DNA from: Desulfobacteraceae bacterium
Lineage (GTDB): Bacteria; Desulfobacterota; Desulfobacteria; Desulfobacterales; Desulfobacteraceae
Reading direction: 5' to 3'
Assembly (NCBI GenBank): GCA_024227235.1
Contig: JAAEKY010000013.1
Span: 1 to 59,527 of the forward strand
Length of the DNA: 59,527 nt
Position 1 is the stretch's first letter. Every line of letters starts with the position of its first letter. Under the pieces are notes generated by a model that saw only the letters and a program-made list of their open reading frames with translations, was not told the origin of the DNA and searched no databases. The position numbers and the translations under genes were made by a program. Below are positions 1 to 8,720 of the stretch, piece by piece.

Positions 1-1
1 A

Positions 2-559
2 TGCAGGCTTGAAATAAAACTCGGTGGTGAAGCAAGTGCTCCAAAGTATGATGTTCCAGCATTAGCATCTGGAGGCACCTTTGCTATCCGTCGCCATCAT
101 ACTCTACCCATCGCATTAAGCTATTCAGCTATTGCAACTATCGATAAAGATAATCAGGTCATTGAAGAAAGTGAGGATAATAATGAAGCAGAATTTATAT
201 TTAAGGTCAATCCACCACCAATGCCTGATCTGACCATCCTAAGTTTTAAAAAAATTACAGGAATGTCTACGGCTAAAAATAATACTCGCTTTGAGGTAGT
301 CGTTAAAAACATTGGTGATGCCAATTCACTTTCTTGTAAACTTTCATTAACAATTGGCCAAGAAAGTGAAACACCTTTATATAGCGTACCTGTGCTTGCT
401 CCAAATGCAACCTATACTGTTACGAGAAGTGTTAAACTTGCGAGTGCACTCAGATATAAAGGTGTTACCAAAATTGATGTTGACAATAGCAATATTGAAT
501 TAAATGAAAGTAATAATGAAAAAAAATTGCGCCTACCCCCATTGCCGGAAAGCATATGA
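2..559 (+). CDS. CARDB-repeat protein, C-terminal part (5' end outside window)
   Basis: An open frame runs in from the window edge and ends with TGA at 557-559. It reads as two consecutive CARDB-like (adhesin-type Ig-fold) units. Each ends in the typical pattern of a conserved Asp/Asn-rich strand: 'DKDNQVIEESEDNNEA' around codons 48-63, and 'DVDNSNIELNESNNEKK' near the end. A proline-rich linker (NPPPMPDLTI) separates them. CARDB units are usually found in large exported or cell-surface proteins; the protein's main function lies outside the window and cannot be judged. An internal ATG at 221 only begins the second repeat and is not a believable gene start. Confidence 0.75.
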   Translation, partial: CRLEIKLGGEASAPKYDVPALASGGTFAIRRHHTLPIALSYSAIATIDKDNQVIEESEDNNEAEFIFKVNPPPMPDLTILSFKKITGMSTAKNNTRFEVVVKNIGDANSLSCKLSLTIGQESETPLYSVPVLAPNATYTVTRSVKLASALRYKGVTKIDVDNSNIELNESNNEKKLRLPPLPESI

Positions 560-708
560 TAACGGCTAAGGATGACCCCTCTACACCATCTTCGGCTTGA
601 ATATTTATTTTTTCTTCAAGAATTGTCTGATCTTTTAAGATAAATCGACCTTCCAGTTTTCTATCAGGAATATCAAGCTTTTTATTCGTGTTTTTCTAAA
701 GGATACTA

Positions 709-2619
709 TTAGATTTTAAAATTAACGGTAAAGGATGACCCACCCGATTGATAACAATCATTATTTTCCTTACAAAAGGTACATTCATCAATATTTCCTG
801 GGCAAATATCGTCTTTGCCAGGTATAAAGTTACACCGGGTGGAAGAAACATGAATCATAAAATTATATTGCTCGGAAAATATTTTCATCCGTAACAAGTC
901 TGCGCCTCTGCCGCCGGCATTAAATTCGAATGATTTTTTTGAGGAATAGTTTGCTGTTTCCTGGGTTGTAAAAAACCCTTCAAAAATCCGTTGTTGATGA
1001 TCTTTAATAATACCGATGCCATAATCTTTTACTATAAACCTGACATCTGACTCATGTTTTAAAACCTTAATCTCTATCTTTCCACGATCCGGCGTATTTT
1101 CAACTGCGTTCTTTATAATTCCGTCAACCACCTTTTTCAACGGCTCCTTTGGTATGAATATGGATAGGGTTGACGTTAAGTGTTGATCAATTTTCAGATG
1201 ACGATGATTAAACTCTGGTCTCAGGGTTTCAACGCGGTGTTTAACAAATTCATCAAGAATGATTTCCTCTGGTTTAGTTTCCTTAATTTCAAATATTTCG
1301 TTGATACGCGTTCTGACTCGGTCGATAATTGGGGTTTCTCCTATTTCTTCTTCGATGGTACTTTCCAACAAATCAGAACACTGGTTAACCAAAAAAGAAA
1401 GGTATTCATTGGTTCTACTTTCTTTCTCCAATATAATATCATTGATCTCATCTTGGAGTCGCTTAATTCGCTCTACATTCCTTTGAGCCCTGTTTATTGA
1501 ACGTTTCCAATTATCATCTGGAAGTCTTTCAAGTTTTTTTGAAAGGATATTCAATGTACCGCTGAATATAGAGACCGGAGTTTTCAATTCATGGGACAAG
1601 TGGTTGATCGCTTTGCTTTTTGCCCGGTCAAGGCTGGCTAACTCGCTATGCGATTTTTTTAACTCATCTGAGACACGTGCATTTTCAATGGAAAGTCCCA
1701 CAGTTCCTGCAATCATTTCTAACAGCTCTATATCTGCCTGTTCAAACAGACCTTCTTTTTTATTAAATGATGCCAAAACACCTATGATTCGATCATTGCT
1801 ATTGATGGGAACCAACACGTAATTGTTAAAGGTATATCCAAATTTCTTATCTCTTTGAGGATAGAGCGTAATATCTTTAGAAGCATTATTGACAAGTATG
1901 GGCTTCCCCGTTTTAACGACCTTTCCCGAAGCCATAGTGTCTATGGGTAAACGAATTTCTTTTACCTTTTTTTTTGTCTCACTATCATCATAAGCTGCTC
2001 CGAGGAAATAGAATTCGTTTGTTTTATCATCCAGAAGGATCACAAGTGCCCCTAATGTATTCATCAGTTGCTTGATCTCTTGGCTTATATAATCAAGGAG
2101 ATCTTCAAGATTTTGATATTCTGGAAGGGCCATACTGATCCTAAGCATTGCCTCATTATCCCTGGCGATCCTCTTTTCCCTGGTTATATCTCTATAAATG
2201 ACAAGTTCGCCAGACAGTCCCATTTCAGATTCTGAAAAAACTGCCCCCCTGACAATCACATCTATGATCCGCCCATCTTTTGAAAATCGTTTAGTTACAT
2301 ATCGTACAGTTCTCTCTTCAAACAACTCTTTGAGCATTTCTGATGTCTCCGGCGCTAGTCCCGGAGGAACAAACGATGCCCTTCCTTTTCTCATTTCCTC
2401 AAGCGTCCATCCAAACACTTCAGTGAATGCAGGATTTACATATGAAATTTTCCCCTTTAGTGTACGTGTTGCTACTGGATATGGTGCGAAATCAAGCAGA
2501 GTTCTGTATCTTTTCTCTGATTCCTCTAAAGATACCCCCCCATGCATCAAAGCAGCGACTTGTTTTTCCAGTAACTCAACCTTTTGCTCTAATGCCTCAT
2601 AGGTCGGTTTTTTAATCAT
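709..2619 (-). CDS. PAS-GAF sensor histidine kinase with Cys-rich ATP lid
   Basis: Soluble sensor kinase of 636 residues. A short N-terminal coiled coil (PTYEALEQKVELLEKQV) is followed by a PAS domain (about residues 30-160), a GAF domain (about 175-320), a HisKA domain with the phospho-acceptor in LSHELKTP (His343), and a HATPase domain with N box (IIKNAVENTP) and G1 box (DYGIGI). No receiver domain or membrane segment is seen. The start at 2619 is preferred over the ATG at 2658 because GAGGAG lies just upstream and the protein then begins MIKKPTYEALE, a common beginning in this group. Near the C-terminus the ATP-lid region holds five cysteines (596, 606, 613, 616, 622), which suggests a metal or Fe-S site; that part is inference. 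The signal is unknown, and no response regulator is adjacent. Confidence 0.85.
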   Translation of the reverse strand: MIKKPTYEALEQKVELLEKQVAALMHGGVSLEESEKRYRTLLDFAPYPVATRTLKGKISYVNPAFTEVFGWTLEEMRKGRASFVPPGLAPETSEMLKELFEERTVRYVTKRFSKDGRIIDVIVRGAVFSESEMGLSGELVIYRDITREKRIARDNEAMLRISMALPEYQNLEDLLDYISQEIKQLMNTLGALVILLDDKTNEFYFLGAAYDDSETKKKVKEIRLPIDTMASGKVVKTGKPILVNNASKDITLYPQRDKKFGYTFNNYVLVPINSNDRIIGVLASFNKKEGLFEQADIELLEMIAGTVGLSIENARVSDELKKSHSELASLDRAKSKAINHLSHELKTPVSIFSGTLNILSKKLERLPDDNWKRSINRAQRNVERIKRLQDEINDIILEKESRTNEYLSFLVNQCSDLLESTIEEEIGETPIIDRVRTRINEIFEIKETKPEEIILDEFVKHRVETLRPEFNHRHLKIDQHLTSTLSIFIPKEPLKKVVDGIIKNAVENTPDRGKIEIKVLKHESDVRFIVKDYGIGIIKDHQQRIFEGFFTTQETANYSSKKSFEFNAGGRGADLLRMKIFSEQYNFMIHVSSTRCNFIPGKDDICPGNIDECTFCKENNDCYQSGGSSFTVNFKI

Positions 2620-2888
2620 CGATCTCCTCAAAGTAAATAATTTTTCAGTTCCGAGCAATTATGAAAGATGGAAAATAAAAACATATTACGGAATATCGTT
2701 AATTCTAATTTGTTTTATCCTCCAATGCAAGAAAAGAGCATAAATGAGCTAAAATTAAAATTCAATCCTGTTCATTTATTTAGAATAAATGTACAAACCA
2801 TAAGTACAATTATTAATACTATTTTAACACATAATTTAAATACAACTTATTGGCAAAATATGTTTTCCACACTACCCAGGAGAGAATA

Positions 2889-3764
2889 ATGATAGATTCA
2901 AAAAAAAAACCTGATAAAAAAAGATTAACCTGTCCAATATGCAACTCCACATTCTTAAATATTTTTCCAGCGGGTGAATGCCAAACATGCTCCCAATTGG
3001 TTTGCGGACATTGCATTTATCACGATGACCCTGATCATCCAGCAAGTATTTGCCAAGACTGTATGGAAAAAATGACACCGTATGGCCGGATTGCACAGAT
3101 GGATTCAGATAGCTTACTTCAGATTCTTAAAGATCCTGCTTCAAAAGACAGCGCTTTAGTTGCTCGCCAGTTGGGTGACAGGCAAGACGTTACTTTTGTA
3201 GACCCCCTTTGCAAGGCATTAAAATCGGATCGAATTGATGTACGAAGGGAAGCGGCTATCGCCTTGGGAAGACTGAAAAATAATAACGCTATTCCTGCTC
3301 TAATGACTGCATTAAATGATTCTGCACCGGCTACTCGCGGTCATGCTGCCTCATCCCTGGCTAAGCTGGGGGCAAAAGACGCCTTGCCCCAATTAAAGAA
3401 ACAAGTGGATGACCCTTCCCGCCAGGCTGCCGGCTATGCGGTCCAGGCTTTAGGAAAATTAATGGGACGCAATGCCTGTGATCTGTTTAAACATCTGGTC
3501 CAGAACCATTCATCAAACTTTATCAGGGTCGAAGCCCTTGCGGTCCTAGCAGGGCTAAGCCATGAGATGGCTCTGACAGCAGCATTAGAATGTTTGGATG
3601 ATCCTAAAAAAGAAGTGGTTATTTCGGCGTGTAAAATACTCACCAGGCTCAATGATCTGGAGGCAGCCCCAAAGCTTGAAAAACTAATAGAAAGCAAACC
3701 TTCCGCTTCAGTTCGAATCATGGCCAAAACAACCTTGAACAAGCTACTTGAAATAAACAGCTAA
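2889..3764 (+). CDS. Zinc-ribbon / HEAT-repeat protein
   Basis: The 291-residue protein begins with a cysteine-rich zinc-binding region of about 60 residues with several CxxC pairs (CPICNS, CQTCSQLVCGHC, CQDC). The rest consists of HEAT-like (PBS-lyase type) helical repeats, recognisable by VRREAAIALGRL, TRGHAASSLAKLG and AAGYAVQALGKL. HEAT repeats serve protein-protein contact; the partner is unknown. The start at 2889 is chosen over 2850 because AGGAGAG precedes it directly. The gene stands alone between the divergent kinase gene and the convergent cvfB-like gene. Confidence 0.75.
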   Translation: MIDSKKKPDKKRLTCPICNSTFLNIFPAGECQTCSQLVCGHCIYHDDPDHPASICQDCMEKMTPYGRIAQMDSDSLLQILKDPASKDSALVARQLGDRQDVTFVDPLCKALKSDRIDVRREAAIALGRLKNNNAIPALMTALNDSAPATRGHAASSLAKLGAKDALPQLKKQVDDPSRQAAGYAVQALGKLMGRNACDLFKHLVQNHSSNFIRVEALAVLAGLSHEMALTAALECLDDPKKEVVISACKILTRLNDLEAAPKLEKLIESKPSASVRIMAKTTLNKLLEINS

Positions 3765-3836
3765 GGACCGCTGATGAAATAAGTTGGGCATAAATAGCGC
3801 AGAGTTTTGGTTCAAGTTATAAAATATCATTTTCAT

Positions 3837-4745
3837 TTATTCTTTTAGGCGGATCCCATTTTTCTCCAATGCTAAAACCCTTTTTTTATACAACCCGCCA
3901 ACCGCTCTTTTAAATTCTTTTTTGCTCATGGAAAAAACCTTTTTGATATCTTCAGGTGAGCTCTTATCATGGCAGGGTATAAATCCTCCGGCCTTTTCTA
4001 AAATGCTTACAATTCTCTGGGCAGATCCTTCTACAGATATATACCCCGGTTTTTTCAAGGTCAGGTCAATTTTTTTATCCTCACGAAGCCGCATGATATA
4101 GCCTGTACACGTATCCCCTATTGACAAGTCCTGATAGGTTTCATTGAGATACATCATACCAAAGTATCGATTATCGATGACCGCCATAATACCAATCTTA
4201 GTAATTGAATGGATCAGAAGATCGACCTTCTGACCCACTTTCAGGCCCTTACTATTTTTATCACAATTCGCAGATATTTGTGTCGTGCCGTACACCCGTT
4301 GTGTCTCATTATCCAAACAGATTTTTGTCATATATTTTTTCCCAAGTACCATTCTGTCCTGCTGCTCATTTTTGGGCACCAGCAGATCTTTTTCAAGCCC
4401 CCACTCCATAAAAGTTCCAAACGAAGCCACATCTTTTGCTTTAAGAAATACAAAATCTCCCACAGTGCCGGCAGGCCTTAAAGTGGTAGCAACCAGACGA
4501 TCCTCAGAGTCTGTATATACAAACACTTTAACAGTATCACCAATATTTAAATCGTCAGAAACGTATTTGTTGGGAAGCAGAATCCTGTCCTCATCAGAAC
4601 TTAGATACAAACCAAAATCAGACCTGCTTTCAACAACCAGATCATTATATTTTCCAATTTTAAGTTTGTTTTTTTGTCCTTGGTTTTTCTTTTTATCTTG
4701 GACCATTTTCCCAGCATTCTTCCACGCATTTTTTATGTCTGACAT
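3837..4745 (-). CDS. CvfB/YitL-family S1 RNA-binding protein
   Basis: 302 residues with the CvfB layout: an N-terminal segment, tandem S1-type OB folds (first: KIGKYNDLVVESRSDFGLYL; second: GDFVFLKAKDVASFGTFMEW, where the family pattern 'GxFmdwGLeKDLLVP' is clear), a further OB fold, and a C-terminal winged-helix part (IKKVFSMSKKEFKRAVGGLYKKR). CvfB homologues bind RNA and affect virulence-gene expression in firmicutes; the role in this bacterium is unknown. GAGGTAAGG lies before the ATG. It is the last of three closely spaced minus-strand genes, after an RNase H and a YaiI-type gene, which suggests a small nucleic-acid operon. Confidence 0.85.
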   Translation of the reverse strand: MSDIKNAWKNAGKMVQDKKKNQGQKNKLKIGKYNDLVVESRSDFGLYLSSDEDRILLPNKYVSDDLNIGDTVKVFVYTDSEDRLVATTLRPAGTVGDFVFLKAKDVASFGTFMEWGLEKDLLVPKNEQQDRMVLGKKYMTKICLDNETQRVYGTTQISANCDKNSKGLKVGQKVDLLIHSITKIGIMAVIDNRYFGMMYLNETYQDLSIGDTCTGYIMRLREDKKIDLTLKKPGYISVEGSAQRIVSILEKAGGFIPCHDKSSPEDIKKVFSMSKKEFKRAVGGLYKKRVLALEKNGIRLKE

Positions 4746-4758
4746 TGACCTTACCTCT

Positions 4759-5250
4759 TTATAAATTTATATGAGTTTCTCGATGTCTCAAGGCTTTTCT
4801 TGATGCTTTATCCACAAGTGTGAAAAATTTATCTATCTGATCTTTTTGATGTGACACTTTATGACCTTTCACTTTTACAAACTCGCAGTCTAATTGATCT
4901 ACTATCTTAAAAAATTCCTGATATAGTTTATAATTTTTGATACGCTTATTCTTTTTGGACTGATAATCATTTTGCTCTAACCGGGCACGTCTTCCCAAAA
5001 GCCCTATGATATTTTGAGAATCTGTAAAAACCATCACTTTGCATCCCGATATTTGAATAGTGGTTAATGCCCAGAGTAAGGTCTGCAATTCCAATTTTGT
5101 TGAACTTGTCTGATCAAATCTTTTCACTTTCACACGTGTATTCAATGATTCAAAAAAGCTTTCTGCCTCTGGCACAACCAGATAAGCCCCATATCCAACC
5201 TTTGATTGAGGATTCATACTTCCATCTGTAAATAGTCTCAAATCTGTCAT
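4759..5250 (-). CDS. RNase H-like protein
   Basis: 163 residues with an RNase H fold. The acidic residues are visible in LFTDGSMNP (first Asp), SSTKLELQTLLWAL (Glu) and VMVFTDSQNI (second Asp), and a fourth can be placed near the C-terminus in QIDKFFTLVDKASRKA. It would cut RNA in RNA/DNA hybrids, though it is closer to the 'ribonuclease HI-related' group than to classical RnhA, and the stretch KVKGHKVSHQKDQIDKF fits the usual 'VKGH' feature of that fold. It starts 6 bases after the yaiI-like stop codon and ends 13 bases before cvfB, so co-transcription is likely. Confidence 0.8.
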   Translation of the reverse strand: MTDLRLFTDGSMNPQSKVGYGAYLVVPEAESFFESLNTRVKVKRFDQTSSTKLELQTLLWALTTIQISGCKVMVFTDSQNIIGLLGRRARLEQNDYQSKKNKRIKNYKLYQEFFKIVDQLDCEFVKVKGHKVSHQKDQIDKFFTLVDKASRKALRHRETHINL

Positions 5251-5256
5251 AAAAAT

Positions 5257-5709
5257 TTAGGCTCTTTTTAGTTTTGATAGTAATTTATCCAGATGATTTG
5301 CAAATGCATTCCTATTTTTTTGGTTGAGTGCTGGCGGCCCACCTGTATCGATGCCACTTGCCCGCAGAGTATCCTTGAAGTCTCTCATGTTCAGGCGCTG
5401 TCTAATAGTGTCCACAGAATACAGTTCACCTCGAGGGTTGAGCGCATAGGCTTTCTTTTCTAACACCTGAGCGGCCAAAGGGATATCACTTGTAATGACA
5501 AGATCTCCTGCTTCAAGTCTCTTAACGATTTCTTTGTCAGCAGCATCAAAGCCAGATGCGACTTGCAACAATTTAATACAATGCAACCTTGGTATGCGCA
5601 TCGGTTGATTTGCAACAAGCGTCAGTTGCATACCGGTGCGCTGGGCTGCTTTAAATAAAATATTTTTAATCACCACCGGGCATGCATCTGCATCTACCCA
5701 AATTTTCAT
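5257..5709 (-). CDS. YaiI/YqxD (DUF188) family protein, PIN-like
   Basis: 150 residues beginning [18 protein letters not shown], the signature of the UPF0178/DUF188 family (YaiI, YqxD). Further family motifs are [13 protein letters not shown] and the late [21 protein letters not shown]. The fold is related to PIN-type nucleases through the conserved acidic residues (D7, D9 and the D in TSDIPLA), but no firm biochemical role is known. GAGG precedes the ATG. It is the first gene of the yaiI-like / RNase H / cvfB-like group. Confidence 0.9.
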   Translation of the reverse strand: MKIWVDADACPVVIKNILFKAAQRTGMQLTLVANQPMRIPRLHCIKLLQVASGFDAADKEIVKRLEAGDLVITSDIPLAAQVLEKKAYALNPRGELYSVDTIRQRLNMRDFKDTLRASGIDTGGPPALNQKNRNAFANHLDKLLSKLKRA

Positions 5710-5853
5710 TTCATACCTCTTTATCTTTTCCTTATATTTATCAGTACCATTATCCTAAGGCAAGCGCATATTAAAGGATATTTGACATGGCACTTTACAA
5801 ACTTCCAATTCTCATGTAGTGTTACTCGTTTTGAATAAAGAGGTCTAAGTATA

Positions 5854-6306
5854 ATGACAAAAGAAATTTATGATTATGATGTTCGATGTAATACCTGCTT
5901 TAATAAATTTAAAGTTCAATTATTTGAAAGCCATGAAAAAAATCTGTGGCTTGTTGATAAAAAAGATTGGTATTGCGAAACATGTAAGAATGAGTATTTC
6001 GAAAAACAAACAGCTAAGTTAGCAAAATCTCATGCCGAAATAGGTTTCCCAGAACTCAATGGGACTCCCAAAAGAATTTCATGGGCAGAAAAAATCAGAG
6101 CTGAGCTGATCAACAAAGTAGACTTTTTGAAAAAAAGTCTTGTATTTAATGATGACAAAGAAAAAGAAATATCAGACATGGCATTTAATTTGTTTTTACA
6201 AGAATGGCAGAAAGAAACAGATGCCAAATGGTGGATAGATAACAGAAACAAAAATGTCCGGGCGATCTCAGATAGAATTAAAGAAATTACAGAAAGCATC
6301 AAATAG
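5854..6306 (+). CDS. Hypothetical protein with two CxxC pairs
   Basis: A 150-residue protein not assigned to a family. The N-terminal third carries CNTC and CETC pairs about 27 residues apart, a likely zinc knuckle. The remainder is strongly charged and helical, with many Lys/Glu, a GTPKRISWAEKIRAE segment and a Trp-rich stretch (EWQKETDAKWWIDNR). The SWAEKIR element resembles a short motif found after zinc ribbons in other small proteins, but that is not enough to name a function. GAGG lies 9 bases before the start codon. It stands alone between two divergently oriented groups. Confidence 0.6.
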   Translation: MTKEIYDYDVRCNTCFNKFKVQLFESHEKNLWLVDKKDWYCETCKNEYFEKQTAKLAKSHAEIGFPELNGTPKRISWAEKIRAELINKVDFLKKSLVFNDDKEKEISDMAFNLFLQEWQKETDAKWWIDNRNKNVRAISDRIKEITESIK

Positions 6307-6398
6307 ATACCAACCCCAAAAAAATATCACATTTGAGACTGTTTGATTCGTTCATACTTGTGAAGTTTGCTCTTTAACACGATTATTATTTATATTTG

Positions 6399-8651
6399 TT
6401 AAATCCCTTTTTTATATTGCCTATTAGTTGAGGGATGAATAATTTGTTGGAGTTCCTTTTTTGAATCAAGATTTCCTTTTAAAAGATTTTCAAAAACCTG
6501 TATTATTCTGAATTTATCTGTTTCTATTTTAGTTTTGGTTTTTATATCCCTTAAATCAATAAAAAAATTGGAAAAAGTATCTGGTATATCAGTAATAATA
6601 TCTGTATTTAAAAAATTGGTGCCATTATAGATACAATGATAGTTCCCCTTTGTTTTTTTAATAAGAAGACACGCCTCTTTTAAATTTGTAATTGATGAAG
6701 ATTTATTACACTTTTGAATACATTCCTCACCAATTGTGTTTTTTTCACAGCCTACAACCTGATGAAGCAAACATTGTCTGCTGGTCATCAATAAAATCGG
6801 ATGATAAATACTATAGTACAGTTTGAAATTCTCAGGATTAATAATACTTTTTATCTGATATTTGCTAAGTTCATTTGAAATAAATGAGCCGTAACAGCTT
6901 AACTTTTCTTTCAAACATAAAAGACTAAAGGAATTTGCGATATTAAGATAGGGGCCTGCTATCCAGGGGATTCCTTTCTCATAGGCTTTATAAGCTATTC
7001 CGGTATTATTTGTTACAATAAGTTTTGGTTGCACCTGTTCAAGAAATTCTATGGCAGCAGTATAGTTTTCTCCTATTAATATAGAGGGGAACCAGGGAAT
7101 TAATTTTTTGTTTTTTAAAAAAAGGGCTATCAGTTCAGAACATTCGCTTTTAAAATAATTGGGAAGTTGAAAAAAGATATCTGCTGAGGTCTCATTGCAA
7201 AGAGACACATCCTTTTGAGAACAGATTAATACAGCAAGGGTGGGAGACTTTTTAAATATATGTTTTTTTAAAAAAGGAACATCAATGGGGTCAATAATTT
7301 CTTTTGACCCATTTAATGTGTATAAAATTCTTTTTTTTATTGAAGTGACCTCATTAAAAGAAATAAAAAGATCATTTTGAATATTTTCTAATTCTAAATG
7401 CTTAATAGTGTATTCCGTTTCATTTACGGATTTAAATCTTTCCAATAAAAAATTGTATGTCAGGCACTTCGCAATACTTTTCTTATTTTTTTTAGCAAGA
7501 TTACTTTTTGAAAGGACAACAAATGAAGTGTCCGGTGTTTTTACCAATACTTTTAAAGGCGCATCAAGTTTCCCTGAAATGCTTATTATTAATGGGATTT
7601 TAGCGATACTTAATCGTTTGATTTTATTTTTAACATTGGCAGTTATTTGTTTTTTTTCTTCATAAAGTTTTAGTTTGTCCTCTTCCATTTTTTCATTCGT
7701 AGAATACGTATTAATGTCAGAAAGATGTTTAATTGAATTATCCCGGGGATTATCAATAAACATATCTTTATTAATATCTCCCTTTAAATAGGCGTTTGAA
7801 AAATCCCGGTTAAACACTTTATAAAGATCGCTATTGTCATCACTTAGCCTGTCTTGATCATAAAACTTTTTGAGTTGTTTTTTCCAACTGTTTACCACCG
7901 TATATACATAATCAAGCCGCTTCATCCTTCCTTCAATTTTGATTGAGTCAACCCCGGCATCTGATATTTTTCTCAAATCAAAGAATGCTGAATTATCCTT
8001 AAGATTAAGGGGGAAATTTTTACCTTCCAGAGTCGTTAAATATCTATCTCTACAGTGTTGGCTACATCTGCCGCGGTTTCCAGAATTCCCTCCAAGAAAA
8101 GAGCTTATGTAGCAAATGCCTGAAAAACAAATGCAGTAAGAACCGTGAACAAAGACTTCAGTTAAAATATTATTTTTATGACCAATTAAAACTAATGCTT
8201 CTATCTCATTGATATTTAACTCTCGTGATAGATTAACGCGGGTAGCCCTCAGTTTATTTAAAAAATTTATCTGACCTTCATTATGCGTATTTAGCTGAGT
8301 AGATGCATGTATTTTAAGACCTTTGAAATATTTCGACAATATATAAAACACGCCTAAATCCTGAACAATTACACCATCGATCCGTGTATTAATCAGTTTG
8401 TTCAGAAGGCTTATAAGGAACGGGATTTCACTTCCTACTATAATTATATTAAGGGTTAGAAAAACTTTACAATTATGTCTATGGGCAAGATTTAAGATCC
8501 CATTTAAATCTTCTAAATCTATGTTTGTGGCCCGGTTTCTGGCATTAAATTTATTCAGACCACAGTATATAGCATCTGCCCCTGCAACAATTGCAGCTTT
8601 TACAGAATCAATATCTCCACCGGGTGCCAGTAATTCAATTTTTCTTTTCAT
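6399..8651 (-). CDS. Peptidase U32 family protein (RlhA/YegQ-like)
   Basis: 750 residues. The first 300 are a clear U32 domain: ELLAPGGDIDSVKAAIVAGADAIYCGL at the N-terminus, then LKIHASTQLNTHN, the cysteine-containing stretch VFVHGSYCICFSGICYISSFLGGNSGNRGRCSQHCR, and KIEGRMKRLDYVYTVVN. U32 proteins were first called collagenases, but several act in RNA hydroxylation (RlhA) or ubiquinone synthesis; the four or more conserved cysteines suit an Fe-S cluster. The long C-terminal part (residues about 330-750) includes another cysteine group (CLLHQVVGCEKNTIGEECIQKCNK), as in the longer RlhA-type members. Base composition is more A/T-rich than in the catabolic genes. Confidence 0.85.
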   Translation of the reverse strand: MKRKIELLAPGGDIDSVKAAIVAGADAIYCGLNKFNARNRATNIDLEDLNGILNLAHRHNCKVFLTLNIIIVGSEIPFLISLLNKLINTRIDGVIVQDLGVFYILSKYFKGLKIHASTQLNTHNEGQINFLNKLRATRVNLSRELNINEIEALVLIGHKNNILTEVFVHGSYCICFSGICYISSFLGGNSGNRGRCSQHCRDRYLTTLEGKNFPLNLKDNSAFFDLRKISDAGVDSIKIEGRMKRLDYVYTVVNSWKKQLKKFYDQDRLSDDNSDLYKVFNRDFSNAYLKGDINKDMFIDNPRDNSIKHLSDINTYSTNEKMEEDKLKLYEEKKQITANVKNKIKRLSIAKIPLIISISGKLDAPLKVLVKTPDTSFVVLSKSNLAKKNKKSIAKCLTYNFLLERFKSVNETEYTIKHLELENIQNDLFISFNEVTSIKKRILYTLNGSKEIIDPIDVPFLKKHIFKKSPTLAVLICSQKDVSLCNETSADIFFQLPNYFKSECSELIALFLKNKKLIPWFPSILIGENYTAAIEFLEQVQPKLIVTNNTGIAYKAYEKGIPWIAGPYLNIANSFSLLCLKEKLSCYGSFISNELSKYQIKSIINPENFKLYYSIYHPILLMTSRQCLLHQVVGCEKNTIGEECIQKCNKSSSITNLKEACLLIKKTKGNYHCIYNGTNFLNTDIITDIPDTFSNFFIDLRDIKTKTKIETDKFRIIQVFENLLKGNLDSKKELQQIIHPSTNRQYKKGI

Positions 8652-8720
8652 AATGTCAATTGTAACTTAATCAAAATTTCATATACCCTGTTCCTATACG
8701 TTTATAAATTCAAAGAAAAA

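Noticed and set aside
2668..2889. 73-codon plus-strand frame upstream of the HEAT-repeat gene
   Set aside because: Low-complexity A/T-rich translation, no ribosome site, no similarity; it covers a promoter region.
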